Shown here in pieces: positions 26,277-35,488 of a stretch of 64,000 bases of DNA (its first letter is position 1; every line of letters starts with the position of its first letter). The notes below the pieces were generated by a model. That model was not told the DNA's origin, ran no database searches, and was given only the letters and a program-made list of their open reading frames with translations. The translations under genes and the position numbers were made by a program. Origin of the DNA: Streptomyces thermolilacinus SPC6 (GTDB lineage Bacteria > Actinomycetota > Actinomycetes > Streptomycetales > Streptomycetaceae). Location: NCBI RefSeq assembly GCF_000478605.2, contig NZ_ASHX02000001.1, forward strand, positions 1,470,383-1,534,382, written 5' to 3'.

Positions 26277-26941
26277 TCCGCGTCGTGCTCGCCGACGACC
26301 AGACCCTCGTACGGGCCGGGTTCCGGTCGATACTCGCCGACGAGGCGGACATCGAGGTCGTGGGCGAGGCCGCCGACGGCGAGCAGGCCGTCGCCCTGGC
26401 GCGGGAGCTGCGCCCGGACGTCGTCCTGATGGACATCCGCATGCCCGGCACGGACGGCCTGGAGGCCACGCGCCGGATCACCGCGGACCCGCGGACGGAG
26501 GGGGTGCGCGTGGTCATCCTGACGACGTTCGACATGGACGACTACGTGTACGGGGCGCTGCGCGCGGGCGCGTCGGGGTTCCTGGTGAAGGACACCGAGC
26601 CGATGGAGCTGCTGCACGGCGTACGGGTGGTGGCGCGCGGGGACGCGCTGATCGCCCCGGCGGTGACCCGGCGTCTGATCGCCGAGTTCGCGGGGCGCGG
26701 CGGCCGGCAGCCGGACCCGAGCCCCCGGCTGAACGCGCTGACGGAGCGGGAGCGCGAGGTGATGGGCCTGGTCGGCGCGGGGCTGACCAACGACGAGATC
26801 GCCCAGCGGCTGGTGCTGTCACCCGCCACCGCCAAGACGCACGTCAGCCGCATCATGACGAAGCTCGACGTCCGCGACCGGGCGCAGCTGGTGATCCTCG
26901 CGTACGAGTCGGGCATGATCACGCCAGGCTGGCTGGCCTGA
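26273..26941 (+). CDS. NarL/FixJ-family response regulator
   Basis: This is the partner of the preceding kinase; its ATG overlaps the kinase stop by 4 bases. The 222-residue protein has a receiver domain with LADDQTL, phospho-Asp in VVLMDIRMPGTDG near residue 54, and KDTEP with the conserved Lys. A LuxR-type helix-turn-helix spans about 150-210 (LTEREREVMGLVGAGLTNDE, then SPATAKTHVSRIMTKL). No target gene can be named; the cydAB-like pair 160 bases downstream on the same strand is the nearest candidate. Confidence 0.92.
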   Translation: MIRVVLADDQTLVRAGFRSILADEADIEVVGEAADGEQAVALARELRPDVVLMDIRMPGTDGLEATRRITADPRTEGVRVVILTTFDMDDYVYGALRAGASGFLVKDTEPMELLHGVRVVARGDALIAPAVTRRLIAEFAGRGGRQPDPSPRLNALTEREREVMGLVGAGLTNDEIAQRLVLSPATAKTHVSRIMTKLDVRDRAQLVILAYESGMITPGWLA

Positions 26942-27102
26942 CCCGGAGCCGCCGGTGCCGTGCGGGACGCGGAAGGCCGGGCCTCGACCCTGATCCCGCC
27001 CCCGACGTCTCCCTGATCCCGTGGGGCCCCGATCCGCAACTCCCGGTGTACGCGTGAGCGGCGACCCGCAACCACTGGGGTACCGGCACTGACCACCGGT
27101 GG

Positions 27103-28449
27103 GTGACGACGGGGCCGCAGCCGTACTCCGACGCTGTCGGGGTGAATCCAGACGCCTCGGAAGTCCTCGACCTCGCCCGGCTGCAGTTCGCGCTCACCGC
27201 CGGCGGCCACTTCCTCTTCGTCGCCCTCACCCTGGGCCTGGCGACCGTCGTCGCCTGCCTGCAGACGAAGGCGGCGATCAGCGGCAGCGACCTGGACGCC
27301 CGTCTGGTGCGGTTCTGGGGGCAGCTGTACGTCATCAACTACGCGGTCGGCATCGTCACGGGCATCGTCATGGAGTTCCAGTTCGGGCTGAGCTGGAGCG
27401 GCCTGACGCACCACGCGGGCAACGTCCTCGGGGCGTCGCTCGCCGTGGAGACGATCGTGGCGTTCTTCGTGGAGTCGACGTTCCTCGGCCTGTGGATCTT
27501 CGGCTGGCACCGGATGGGCCGCTGGACGCACCTCGCGGCGATCTGGGTCGTCACGCTCACCGCGTACGCGTCGGCGTACTGGATCCTCGTCTCGAACGGC
27601 TTCCTGAACAATCCCGTCGGCCACCGTGTGGAGGGCGGCCAGGTGGTCCTCGCCGACCCGGTGGCCGTCCTGACGAACCCGAGCACGCTGCTTGCCTTCG
27701 GGCACATCGTGGCGGGTGCGCTGCTCACGGCGGGGTTCTTCGTGGCGGCCGTCAGCGCGTACCACCTGTTCCGGCGGACCCCCGAGTGGGCGTTCTTCGG
27801 CCGCAGCCTGCGGGTCGGGGTTTTCCTGTCGTTCCCCGCCGCGATGGTCACGGCGGTCTTCGGCGGGCTCCAGCTGCGGTCGATCGCCGCGCTGCAGCCC
27901 GTGAAGTCGGCGGTGTTCCGGCACGACACGGCCGAGCTGGCGCGGCTCCAGGCCGAGCTGACGGCCCGCTTCGGCCCGGGCGACTACATCCCGTCGGAGG
28001 CGTGGACCAGGGGCTCCGCGCTGATCATGCTGATCTCCTTCGCCCTGATGCTGTACTTCACCCTCCCCGGGTTCGTGATGGCCTTCTTCCGCGCGGCCGT
28101 CTTCCGGTTCGGGGTGTGGCACGTGGCGCTGATCGCGGCCGTGCCCCTGCCGTACACAGCGATGATCAGCGGCTGGGTCTTCCGCGAAGCGGGCCGCCAG
28201 CCCTGGGTGGTGTACGGGCTGCTGAAGACGGAGGACGCGGTCTCCGACGTGTCCGCCACCGCGATGCGCACCTCCCTGGTGGCCTTCACCACCCTGTTCG
28301 CACTGCTCGCCGTCCTCAACGCCTGGCTGCTGGTGCGCCACGCTCGGCGCGGCCCCGCCGACGTGGGCCTGGGCCGGGACGAACGGCCGGAAGCGGATGC
28401 CGAGGGCCGCGAGGACCCGGCCGGCACCCTGCCCGCGCCGCGCTACTGA
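27103..28449 (+). CDS. cydA: Cytochrome bd-type oxidase subunit I (short-loop CydA)
   Basis: This is the haem-bearing subunit of a bd-type quinol oxidase, a terminal oxidase acting without proton pumping. The 448-residue protein keeps an axial His in ALTAGGHFLFVALTLG, the glutamates of GASLAVETIVAFFVESTFLG, and the hallmark REAGRQPWVVYGLLKTEDAVS. Nine membrane spans are likely. The quinol (Q) loop between spans 6 and 7 is short. It is more divergent than the usual Streptomyces CydA, suggesting a second, variant oxidase of the cyanide-insensitive (CIO-like) kind. GTG at 27103 or 27142 could be the start; neither has a good ribosome site. cydB follows after 16 bases. Confidence 0.85.
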   Translation: MTTGPQPYSDAVGVNPDASEVLDLARLQFALTAGGHFLFVALTLGLATVVACLQTKAAISGSDLDARLVRFWGQLYVINYAVGIVTGIVMEFQFGLSWSGLTHHAGNVLGASLAVETIVAFFVESTFLGLWIFGWHRMGRWTHLAAIWVVTLTAYASAYWILVSNGFLNNPVGHRVEGGQVVLADPVAVLTNPSTLLAFGHIVAGALLTAGFFVAAVSAYHLFRRTPEWAFFGRSLRVGVFLSFPAAMVTAVFGGLQLRSIAALQPVKSAVFRHDTAELARLQAELTARFGPGDYIPSEAWTRGSALIMLISFALMLYFTLPGFVMAFFRAAVFRFGVWHVALIAAVPLPYTAMISGWVFREAGRQPWVVYGLLKTEDAVSDVSATAMRTSLVAFTTLFALLAVLNAWLLVRHARRGPADVGLGRDERPEADAEGREDPAGTLPAPRY

Positions 28450-28465
28450 CCTCAAGGAGCTTTCC

Positions 28466-29251
28466 GTGGAGACCCTGGCCATCGCCCTGCTCGGCTTCTA
28501 CGCCGTCGGCTACTTCGTCCTCGCCGGTGCGGACATCGGGGCCGGGATGGTCGCGCCCTACCTGGGGCGCACCGACCCTGAGCGGCGGCTCGTCATCGCC
28601 TCGTTCGCGCCGTTCTTCCTGGGCAACGAGGTGTGGCTGGTCGCCACCGCCGGGCTGCTCATCGGCTGTTTCCCGGTACTGGAGGGCGAGCTGCTCAGCG
28701 GGCAGTTCGCCGTCGTCGTACCACTGCTGGTGGGCTGGGTCGTCCGCGACGCGGGCCTGTGGCTGCGCGGGCGGGTGACCGGCCGGGCGGGGCGGGGCTG
28801 GCGGGCGGTGTGCGACGGCGCGGTCGTGTGCGGCAGTTGGACGGTGGCCCTCGCCTGGGGCTGGCTGCTGGCGGGGGTGCTGAGCGGTGCGCCGGAGCAC
28901 GCCGCGGGCGGGGCGGTGGCGGCGGTCACGGCCGTCGCCGTGGCGGCGCTGTTCGCCGCGCACGGGCTGGGCTTCGCCGCTGCCCGGCTCACGGGGCTGC
29001 CGTACGAGCGGGCCCGGCGGCTGGTCGGGCGTACGCGCGCGTGGCAGTCGTTCGCGCTGACGGCCGCCCTCATGGCGGCCGTGCCGGTGGCCGCCGGGGC
29101 GGCGCTGCCGCTGGCCCGGACGGCGGCGGACCAGGCGACGCTCGCGCTCCTCGTCCCCGCCCTGCTCGTGGTGACGCCGCTGCTCGTCGCCGTCCAGGCC
29201 TGGACGTGGTGGGCGTTCCGCCGCCGCGTGACCGGGCCCTCCTACCTGTGA
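28466..29251 (+). CDS. cydB: Cytochrome bd-type oxidase subunit II (short CydB)
   Basis: This is the partner subunit of the preceding CydA-like protein. GTG at 28466 has a perfect AAGGAG 6 bases upstream and gives 261 residues, notably shorter than the usual 330-380. It keeps the family start (LLGFYAVGYFVLAGADIGAGM), the FAPFFLGNEVWLV segment with the haem-side WLV, and about seven hydrophobic spans. The missing length is in the C-terminal third, although the frame ends cleanly with a charged, cytoplasmic tail. No cydDC assembly genes are adjacent. An alternative is a cydB-like protein with a different role. Confidence 0.8.
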   Translation: METLAIALLGFYAVGYFVLAGADIGAGMVAPYLGRTDPERRLVIASFAPFFLGNEVWLVATAGLLIGCFPVLEGELLSGQFAVVVPLLVGWVVRDAGLWLRGRVTGRAGRGWRAVCDGAVVCGSWTVALAWGWLLAGVLSGAPEHAAGGAVAAVTAVAVAALFAAHGLGFAAARLTGLPYERARRLVGRTRAWQSFALTAALMAAVPVAAGAALPLARTAADQATLALLVPALLVVTPLLVAVQAWTWWAFRRRVTGPSYL

Positions 29252-29290
29252 CCCGGGCTCGTGGAGCCCTGCCTCCGAAAGGACGTGGAC

Positions 29291-31567
29291 ATGACCACGA
29301 AGAACGCCGTCGAGGAGCAGACGGACGAACGGCGGCGCGGGAGCGTCTTCGAGCGCCTGGCGGCCTTCTCGTACCGCCATCGCTGGGGTGCCGTGCTGCT
29401 GTGGGTGGTGCTGGTCGCCGGGATCACCGCGGCCTCGTCAGCCGTGGGCAGCGGCTACCGAAACGACTTCTCGCTGCCCGGAACGGACTCGCAGCAGGCC
29501 CGCACGGTCCTGGAGCGGCACGGCGCCGCGCAGTCCGGCGCGACCGTGCACATCGTGGTCCGGGACGACGACGGGGACGGGGTGCGGGACGCGGCCGTAC
29601 AGCGGCGCGTCGAGGCGCTCCTCGGCACGGTCGCGGCGCTGCCAGGGGTCACCGGTGTGCGCAGCCCGTACGAGGACGGCTCGGCCGTCTCCCGGGACGG
29701 GACGGTCGGGTACGCCACGGTGACCCTGGCGGAGTCGGCGGAGAACGTGCCGAAGGAGCAGGTACGGAAGATCATCGACGCGGTGGACAAGACGTCCGGC
29801 GACGGCCTTGAGACGGCGGTCGGCGGTGACGCGGTGCGCGGCGCCGAGGAGGGCGGGGGCGGCGCGGCGGAGGGCGCGGGCGTCCTGGGCGCGCTGGTGA
29901 TCCTCGTGTTCCTGTTCGGGTCGCTGGTCGCGGCGAGCCTGCCGGTGATCACGGCGGTGTTCGCGGTGGCCGGTTCGATCGGGCTCATCGCGCTGGCCTC
30001 GCACGTGGCGACGGTCGCGGACTTCACGCCTCCGGTGATGATGCTGGTGGGGCTGGGGGTCGGTATCGACTACGCCCTGCTGGTCTTCTCCCGGTACCGG
30101 GGCGAGCTGCTGGCGGGCGCCTCGCCGGAACGGGCCACGCGGGCCGCGCTCGACGCGGCGGGGCGCACGGTGTTCTTCGCGGGCTGCACGGTGATCATCG
30201 CGCTGATGGGGTTGGTGGCGCTGGGCCTCGGTTCGCTCCAGGGCGTGGCGCTCGCCGTCGCGCTGACGGTGCTGGTGACCATGGCGGCGTCGCTGACGCT
30301 GCTGCCGGCCCTGCTGGGGGTGTTCGGCGGACGGATCGCCCGCCAGGTGGCGCGCCGTGCGGAGCGGCGAGCGACGCGGAACGGCCGGGCGGAGGGTGCC
30401 GGGTGGCGACGCTGGGCGGCCGGGGTGCAGCGGCGGCCGGGGGCGGCCCTGCTGGTGTCGCTCTTCGCGCTGGGGGCGCTGGCGGCCCCGGCGGCGGGCA
30501 TGCGGCTGGGGTTCGCGGACGCGGGCAACGATCCCGCGGGGACGTCGAGCCGCGAGGCGTACAACATGCTCGCCGACGGGTTCGGGCCGGGCTTCAACGG
30601 GCCGCTGGTCGTCGTCGCCGAGGCGGGGAGCCCCGGCGGTTCCGGGAGCTCGGGCAGCTCGGGCGGTTCCGGTGCGGGCGGTTCCGACGGGGGTGACGGC
30701 ATGGCGGCGGGAGCGGCCGTACGGGACGCGCTGGACGGCGTTCCGGGTGTCGCGGCGGTCGCCGGGCCCTTCCCGGTGACGGGCGGCGGCCGCGCCTCGG
30801 ACGGCGGCTCGGCGGCGGACGGGCCGGTGGCGACGGTGCTGGTCTTCCCGGCCTCCGCGCCGCAGGACGAGGCGACCTCGGAGCTGGTCGAACGGCTGCG
30901 CTCCGAGGTGCTGCCGCCCGTGGAGCGCGCGTCCGGCGCGGACGTGCTGGTCGGTGGGCCGACCGCCGCCACCGAGGACTTCGCGGCGACCGTCACTGAC
31001 CGGATGCCGCTGTTCGTGGCCATCGTCGTCGGCCTGTCGGCCCTGCTGCTGCTCGTCGTCTTCCGCTCGCTACTGATCCCTGTGAAGGCCGCGCTGCTGA
31101 ACCTGGTGAGCATCGGGGCGGCGCTGGGCGTGATCACGCTGGTCTTCCAGCACGGCTGGTTCGGTGTCGAGGAGGGGCCCATCGAGGCGTTCATCCCCGC
31201 GATGATCTTCGCGATCGTCTTCGGGCTCTCCATGGACTACGAGGTCTTCCTCCTCTCCCGCATCCACGAGGAGTGGCGGCGCGGCAACGACCACCAGGCC
31301 GCCGTACGGGAGGGCCTCGCCACGACGGGACGGGTCATCACGGCCGCCGCCGCCATCATGATCGTGGTCTTCGCCGCGTTCATGATGAGCGACGACCGGA
31401 TGCTCCAGCAGTTCGGCCTCGGCCTGGCCGTGGCGATCCTGCTGGACGCGGTCGTCATCCGCTGCCTGATCGTCCCGGCCGTGATGCAGGTGCTGGGCCG
31501 GCGCGCCTGGTGGCTCCCGTCGTGGCTGCGCCGCGTCCTGCCGAAGGTCGAGCTGGAGCGCCACTGA
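29291..31567 (+). CDS. MMPL/RND-family membrane exporter
   Basis: This is an actinobacterial MmpL-like transporter, a proton-driven exporter of lipids or drugs. The 758-residue protein has the two-halves layout: TM1 near 33-55, an external loop with YRNDFSLPGTDSQQA, spans clustered near 185-360, a second large external loop, and spans near 575-745. The conserved GLGVGIDYALLVFSRYREEL-type motif reads GIDYALLVFSRYRGELLAG, and its second-half copy is GLSMDYEVFLLSRIHEEW. The Asp-Tyr pairs are the proton-relay site. AAAGGA lies 7 bases before the ATG. A Gly/Ser-rich stretch (about 445-475) interrupts the second loop. It converges on the AI-2E gene. Confidence 0.88.
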   Translation: MTTKNAVEEQTDERRRGSVFERLAAFSYRHRWGAVLLWVVLVAGITAASSAVGSGYRNDFSLPGTDSQQARTVLERHGAAQSGATVHIVVRDDDGDGVRDAAVQRRVEALLGTVAALPGVTGVRSPYEDGSAVSRDGTVGYATVTLAESAENVPKEQVRKIIDAVDKTSGDGLETAVGGDAVRGAEEGGGGAAEGAGVLGALVILVFLFGSLVAASLPVITAVFAVAGSIGLIALASHVATVADFTPPVMMLVGLGVGIDYALLVFSRYRGELLAGASPERATRAALDAAGRTVFFAGCTVIIALMGLVALGLGSLQGVALAVALTVLVTMAASLTLLPALLGVFGGRIARQVARRAERRATRNGRAEGAGWRRWAAGVQRRPGAALLVSLFALGALAAPAAGMRLGFADAGNDPAGTSSREAYNMLADGFGPGFNGPLVVVAEAGSPGGSGSSGSSGGSGAGGSDGGDGMAAGAAVRDALDGVPGVAAVAGPFPVTGGGRASDGGSAADGPVATVLVFPASAPQDEATSELVERLRSEVLPPVERASGADVLVGGPTAATEDFAATVTDRMPLFVAIVVGLSALLLLVVFRSLLIPVKAALLNLVSIGAALGVITLVFQHGWFGVEEGPIEAFIPAMIFAIVFGLSMDYEVFLLSRIHEEWRRGNDHQAAVREGLATTGRVITAAAAIMIVVFAAFMMSDDRMLQQFGLGLAVAILLDAVVIRCLIVPAVMQVLGRRAWWLPSWLRRVLPKVELERH

Positions 31568-31621
31568 CGCCCCCGCCCCTCCGTACGGCTCCCTCCGGTA
31601 CGGCTCCGGGGCGCCGCCGGA

Positions 31622-33010
31622 TCAGGCGCCGCCGCCCTCCGGCGGTGCCTGATCCCGCCCGGTGCGCAGCGCCCGCTGGACCCGGGCCAGCACCATCTCG
31701 CCGTGCCGGCGGTGGCCGTGCACCCGCGGGTCCTCCGTGACCGCGTACCGCTTCACGTACGCGCCGAGGAACGCCTGGAGCGTGGCGACCGCCGGAATGG
31801 CTATCAGGGCGCCCACCGCGCCGAGCAGCGCCGTGCCCGCGACGACCGAGCCGAAGGCGACGGCCGGGTGGATGTCCACCGTCCTGGCCGTCAGCTTCGG
31901 CTGGAGCACGTAGTTCTCGAACTGCTGGTAGACGACGACGAACGCCAGCACCCACAGCGCGTACCAGGGGGCGACGGTGAACGCGATCAGCATCGGCAGC
32001 GCGCCCGCCAGGTACGTGCCGATGGTCGGCAGGAACTGCGAGACGAGGCCGACCCACACGGCGAGCGCCGGCGCGTAGGGCACGCCCAGGAACTCCAGCA
32101 GGACGTAGTGCGCCACCCCGGACGCCAGCGCCATCAGGCCGCGCGAGTAGAGGTAGCCACCGGTCTTGTCCACCGCGATCTCCCAGGCCCGCAGCACCTC
32201 GGCCTGCTTCGCCGGGGGCAGCACGGAGCACAGCGCTCGTCGCAGCCGGGGCCCGTCGGCGGCGAAGTAGAACGAGAACAGGAAGATCGTCAGGAGCTTG
32301 AAGAGGCCGCCGAGCACCGTGGCGGAGACGTCGAGCACGCCGCTCGCGCTGTTCTCCACGTACTGCCGCAGCCAGTCGGAGCGCAGCAGGCTGTCCTGGA
32401 CGGCGACTCTGGAGAGCTCCGTGTGGAACGTGTGATTGATCCAGTTGATCAGCGAGTCGAGGTACTCGGGGATGTCCTCGACCATGTCCACGATCTGACC
32501 GGCGAGCATCGACCCGAGGAGCACGACGAAGCCGACGCTCACGACGACGACGCCGAGGAACACCAGGAACGTCGCCAGGCCCCGGCGCATCCCCCGCGCG
32601 GCCATGCGGCCGACCGCGGGCTCGATGGCGAGGGCGAGGAAGAACGCGATCAGGATGTTGAGCAGCAGCCCGATGAGCTGGTGGAACGCCCAGCTGCCGA
32701 GCTGGAAGCAGGCGTAGAGGGCCAGGGCGAGCGCCATCGCCTTGGGCAGCCAGCGCGGCATCCCGGCGGCACCGCCGAGAGGCCGGGCCGCTCCGCCGCC
32801 CGCTGCCGGAGCGGACGTGGCGGCCGGGGTCGGGGCAGTCGCGGTCATGGCGGGCGTGGCGGTCGGTGCGCCCGTCGCCTCGGTCGCCGCGCCGGTGGAC
32901 GCGGCGTCCGGCGAGCCCGCCGGCTCGGCGGCGGACGCGGGGGTCGGTTCGGGGTCGGGGGCGTTGTTCGGGGTCTCGTCGTTCGGGGCCACGGGCCAAG
33001 TGTCGCTCAC
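31622..33010 (-). CDS. AI-2E family transporter (PerM-like)
   Basis: This is a membrane protein of the AI-2 exporter superfamily (PF01594). The 462-residue product has a long Ala/Pro/Thr-rich cytoplasmic N-terminus (about 85 residues) and eight or so hydrophobic spans. Family marks are NILIAFFLALAIEPAV, FSFYFAADG, the YLYSRGLMA segment and PTIGTYLAGALPMLIAF, with NYVLQPKLTARTVDIHPAV near the end. The start is GTG at 33010 with no clear ribosome site. Despite the family name, relatives also act as sodium/proton antiporters or unspecified efflux proteins, so no substrate is given. It faces the MMPL gene end to end with only 54 bases between. Confidence 0.88.
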   Translation of the reverse strand: MSDTWPVAPNDETPNNAPDPEPTPASAAEPAGSPDAASTGAATEATGAPTATPAMTATAPTPAATSAPAAGGGAARPLGGAAGMPRWLPKAMALALALYACFQLGSWAFHQLIGLLLNILIAFFLALAIEPAVGRMAARGMRRGLATFLVFLGVVVVSVGFVVLLGSMLAGQIVDMVEDIPEYLDSLINWINHTFHTELSRVAVQDSLLRSDWLRQYVENSASGVLDVSATVLGGLFKLLTIFLFSFYFAADGPRLRRALCSVLPPAKQAEVLRAWEIAVDKTGGYLYSRGLMALASGVAHYVLLEFLGVPYAPALAVWVGLVSQFLPTIGTYLAGALPMLIAFTVAPWYALWVLAFVVVYQQFENYVLQPKLTARTVDIHPAVAFGSVVAGTALLGAVGALIAIPAVATLQAFLGAYVKRYAVTEDPRVHGHRRHGEMVLARVQRALRTGRDQAPPEGGGA

Positions 33011-33071
33011 CTATGCGACACCCCGTCCAACCCTGTGGAAAACCCGGTCGGCACGCGGTCGGAGCAGGGAT

Positions 33072-33266
33072 TCAGCGCTTGTCGGCGGGGACATCGACGG
33101 CCGCGCACACGGCGCGCCACACGTCCTTCGCCTCCCAGCCCGCGTCGAGCGCCTCGTGGACCGTCCGCCCGCCCAGTTCGGACATCACATGATCGCGGGC
33201 GAAGGACTCGGCGTAGGCCTCGCCGAAGTGGTCCGCCATGCGCTCCCAGAAAATCGTCAACCGCAT
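33072..33266 (-). CDS. DUF3046 protein
   Basis: This short actinobacterial protein of 64 residues begins MRLTIFWERMADHFGEAYAE and ends DVPADKR. It matches DUF3046, whose members sit near recA in many actinomycetes. It is charged, helical and without membrane spans. ATG at 33266 gives the family start; an upstream in-frame start adds ten non-conserved residues. The function is unknown. Its position about 9 kb from recA, rather than beside it, fits the insertion of accessory genes between them. It reads divergently from the following hypothetical gene. Confidence 0.85.
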   Translation of the reverse strand: MRLTIFWERMADHFGEAYAESFARDHVMSELGGRTVHEALDAGWEAKDVWRAVCAAVDVPADKR

Positions 33267-33345
33267 GTGCCCAGTATCGCGCTCCTGAGAGTGCACACCG
33301 TCCGCGGCCGCTTGCCGAAAGCTCTTTCCGTCCTACGGTCGTCAC

Positions 33346-34260
33346 ATGGCTGGAACTCCCCTCGCGCGCGCCGAGCACTTCGTCTGGCTCACGGCCCGTG
33401 TCCTCGAACAACGCCGGTTCGCCTACCACTTCCTGGGCGGGGACGCCGACGCCGTGGAGGCAGCCCTCACCCCGTACGCCAATGAGGACGGCGGCTACGG
33501 CCACGCCCTGGAGCCGGATGTGCGGGGACCCGTCAGCCAGCCGCTGCACACCGCGCACGCGCTGCGCGTGCTCGACTCGATCGGCCGGTGCGGCGGGCTG
33601 CGCGTGGAACGGGTCTGCCGGTATCTGACCGGTGTCTCCACGCACGACGGCGCGCTGCCGGCCATCCACCCGTCCGTACGCGGATATCCCGTGGCGCCGT
33701 TCGTCCCCGTCGTCGACGACCCGCCGAGCGACCTGCTGGCCACGGGGCCCGTGGTGGGACTGCTGCACCGCAACCAGGTGTGGCACGCGTGGCTGTTCCG
33801 CGCCACCGACTTCTGCTGGGCCGCGATCGACGCGATCGGAGAGGACCGCCCGACGCATCCGTACGAGGTCCAGGCCGCCGTGGCGTTCCTCGACGGGGTG
33901 CCGGACCGGGCCAGGGCCGAGGCTGCGGCGGACCGGCTGGGCCGGGTCGTACGGGAGCGGCGGCTCGCGGTGCTGGAGCCCGAGCGGGCGGGCGACTATC
34001 CGCTGGCCCCCGGGTACGCGCCGGGCGAGTACCACTACCCGCACGACTACGCGCGCGTGCCGGATTCGCTCGCCCGGCGGTGGTTCACCGACGAGGAGAT
34101 GGCCCGCTCCCTGGACCACCTGGCGGCCGAGCAGGCCGAGGACGGCGGCTGGCCGGTGAACTGGCGGCAGTGGGCGCCGGGCACCGCCCTGGAGTCGCGG
34201 CCGATCGTCACGATCGAGGCGCTGCGCACCTTGCGCGCGCACGGCCGCGCCATCGGCTGA
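33346..34260 (+). CDS. Hypothetical protein, prenyltransferase/squalene-cyclase-like toroid
   Basis: The 304-residue protein carries repeats like those of the alpha/alpha toroid fold. Examples are the NEDGGYGHALEPDVRGPVSQ segment near residue 45 and EQAEDGGWPVNWRQW near 265, where GG-W/Y motifs resemble QW repeats of squalene cyclases and protein prenyltransferases. No DxDD catalytic motif is seen, so enzymatic cyclisation is not supported. No signal peptide or membrane span. The ATG at 33346 has no clear ribosome site and may be leaderless. It is a conserved hypothetical in Streptomyces; the job is unknown. Confidence 0.75.
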   Translation: MAGTPLARAEHFVWLTARVLEQRRFAYHFLGGDADAVEAALTPYANEDGGYGHALEPDVRGPVSQPLHTAHALRVLDSIGRCGGLRVERVCRYLTGVSTHDGALPAIHPSVRGYPVAPFVPVVDDPPSDLLATGPVVGLLHRNQVWHAWLFRATDFCWAAIDAIGEDRPTHPYEVQAAVAFLDGVPDRARAEAAADRLGRVVRERRLAVLEPERAGDYPLAPGYAPGEYHYPHDYARVPDSLARRWFTDEEMARSLDHLAAEQAEDGGWPVNWRQWAPGTALESRPIVTIEALRTLRAHGRAIG

Positions 34261-34372
34261 CCGGCCCACCCGCCGACCGCTGACCGGCCCGCCCTCCGTA
34301 CGCTGCCGGCCCGCCCGCCGACCTCGCGGGCCAGCGCCGCTCAGCCGCCCTGACCGCACCAGCCCGCGCCGT

Positions 34373-34690
34373 TCAGCCGCCGAGCGCCCGCACCACCGCC
34401 GTGACCGCGACGGCCACGCCGACGACCACCAGGAACGGTGCGCGGAGCACCAGCGCGAGGGCCGCGGCGGCGAGCCCCGCCCCGCGCGCGTCCACGACGA
34501 GCGCGCCGTCCGCGCTGAACGTCTGCTGTGCGGTGAGCGCGGCGAGCAGGGCGACCGGCAGCAGGGCCGCGAGCCGCTGCACGAGGGGCCGCTCCAGGGT
34601 CTCGGCCGGCACCAGCAGTCCGCCGAGCTTCAGCAGGTAGCAGCCGAGGGTCGTCAGGCCGATCGCGATCCAGACGGCGGTGGCGCTCAT
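34373..34690 (-). CDS. azlD: AzlD-family small membrane subunit
   Basis: This is the small partner of AzlC in branched-chain amino-acid export. The 105-residue protein has four hydrophobic spans; AzlD marks are IGLTTLGCYLLKLGGLLVPA at the start and RAPFLVVVGVAVAVTAVVRAL at the end (quoted in part). The ATG overlaps the azlC stop by 4 bases. A strong ribosome site AAGGAGG, 7 bases ahead, lies inside the last azlC codons, so the two are translationally coupled. It is the last gene of an azlC-azlD pair beside an AraC-type regulator. Confidence 0.88.
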   Translation of the reverse strand: MSATAVWIAIGLTTLGCYLLKLGGLLVPAETLERPLVQRLAALLPVALLAALTAQQTFSADGALVVDARGAGLAAAALALVLRAPFLVVVGVAVAVTAVVRALGG

Positions 34691-35478
34691 CGCCGCACCT
34701 CCTTCCGCCCGCGCAGCCACAGCACGGCGGGCGCGGCCAGCGCCGCCACCAGCACCGGCACACCGGCGGGCAGCACCGGCAGGAACCCGAGCCCCAGGAC
34801 GACGGCCAGTCCGGCCACGGCCCGCTCGGTCGTGGAGCGCAGCATCGGGGCGAGCAGGGCGAGGAAGACGGCCGGACCTGCGGCGTCGAGGCCCCAGGCG
34901 TCGGTGTCGCCGATGGCCTCCGCGCCGAGGGCGCCGACCAGCGTGGTGAGGTTCCACAGCACGTACAGGGTCAGGCCGGTGACGGTGAAGCCGATCCGGG
35001 CGGCGCGGCGCGTGGGCTGGGCGAGGGCCACCGCCGTGGTCTCGTCGATCACCCAGTGGGCGCCGAACGGGCGCACCGCGCGCGGGAGGGCCAGAAGCTG
35101 GGAGAGGCGGAGCCCGTAGAAGGCGTTGCGGGTGCCGAGGAAGAAGGCGCCCGCGGCGGCGGTGAACGGGTTGCCCCCGGCGGCGAGCGCGCCGACCAGC
35201 GCGAACTGCGAGGCGCCGGTGAAGACGAGCAGGCTGAGCGCGCAGGTCTGGAGGAGGTCGAGTCCGGCGCCGACCGAGGTGACGCCGAAGGCGAAGCCGG
35301 AGAGGCCGACCGCGACACCGACGCCGAGGGAGTCCCGTACGACGGCCCGGTCGGGCTTCGGCGCGTCGGCGTGGTCCGTCCGCGCGCGGGAAGCCTCGTC
35401 CGCGCAGGCCACGGGCTCGGTCGGGGGTGCGGTGGCCCCCGTCGGGGGTGCTGCTGGGGGTATCGACTGTTCTGCCAC
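34687..35478 (-). CDS. azlC: AzlC-family branched-chain amino acid permease
   Basis: AzlC, with AzlD, exports branched-chain amino acids or analogues (BrnFE-like). The 263-residue protein has a hydrophilic Pro/Ala-rich first 45 residues, then six to seven spans. AzlC marks are DSLGVGVAVGLSGFAFGVTS, FTGASQFALVGALAAGG and GTRNAFYGLRLSQLLAL, followed by DETTAVAL. The start is GTG at 35478. The 10-base gap to the AraC-type regulator gene upstream makes one three-gene operon likely, with the regulator first. Confidence 0.9.
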   Translation of the reverse strand: MAEQSIPPAAPPTGATAPPTEPVACADEASRARTDHADAPKPDRAVVRDSLGVGVAVGLSGFAFGVTSVGAGLDLLQTCALSLLVFTGASQFALVGALAAGGNPFTAAAGAFFLGTRNAFYGLRLSQLLALPRAVRPFGAHWVIDETTAVALAQPTRRAARIGFTVTGLTLYVLWNLTTLVGALGAEAIGDTDAWGLDAAGPAVFLALLAPMLRSTTERAVAGLAVVLGLGFLPVLPAGVPVLVAALAAPAVLWLRGRKEVRR

Positions 35479-35488
35479 GCCCGGAAGG

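Noticed and set aside
34308..34332. Terminator between the toroid-like gene and azlD
   Set aside because: Only a 7-bp stem with an 11-base loop is visible, too weak to list as a terminator.
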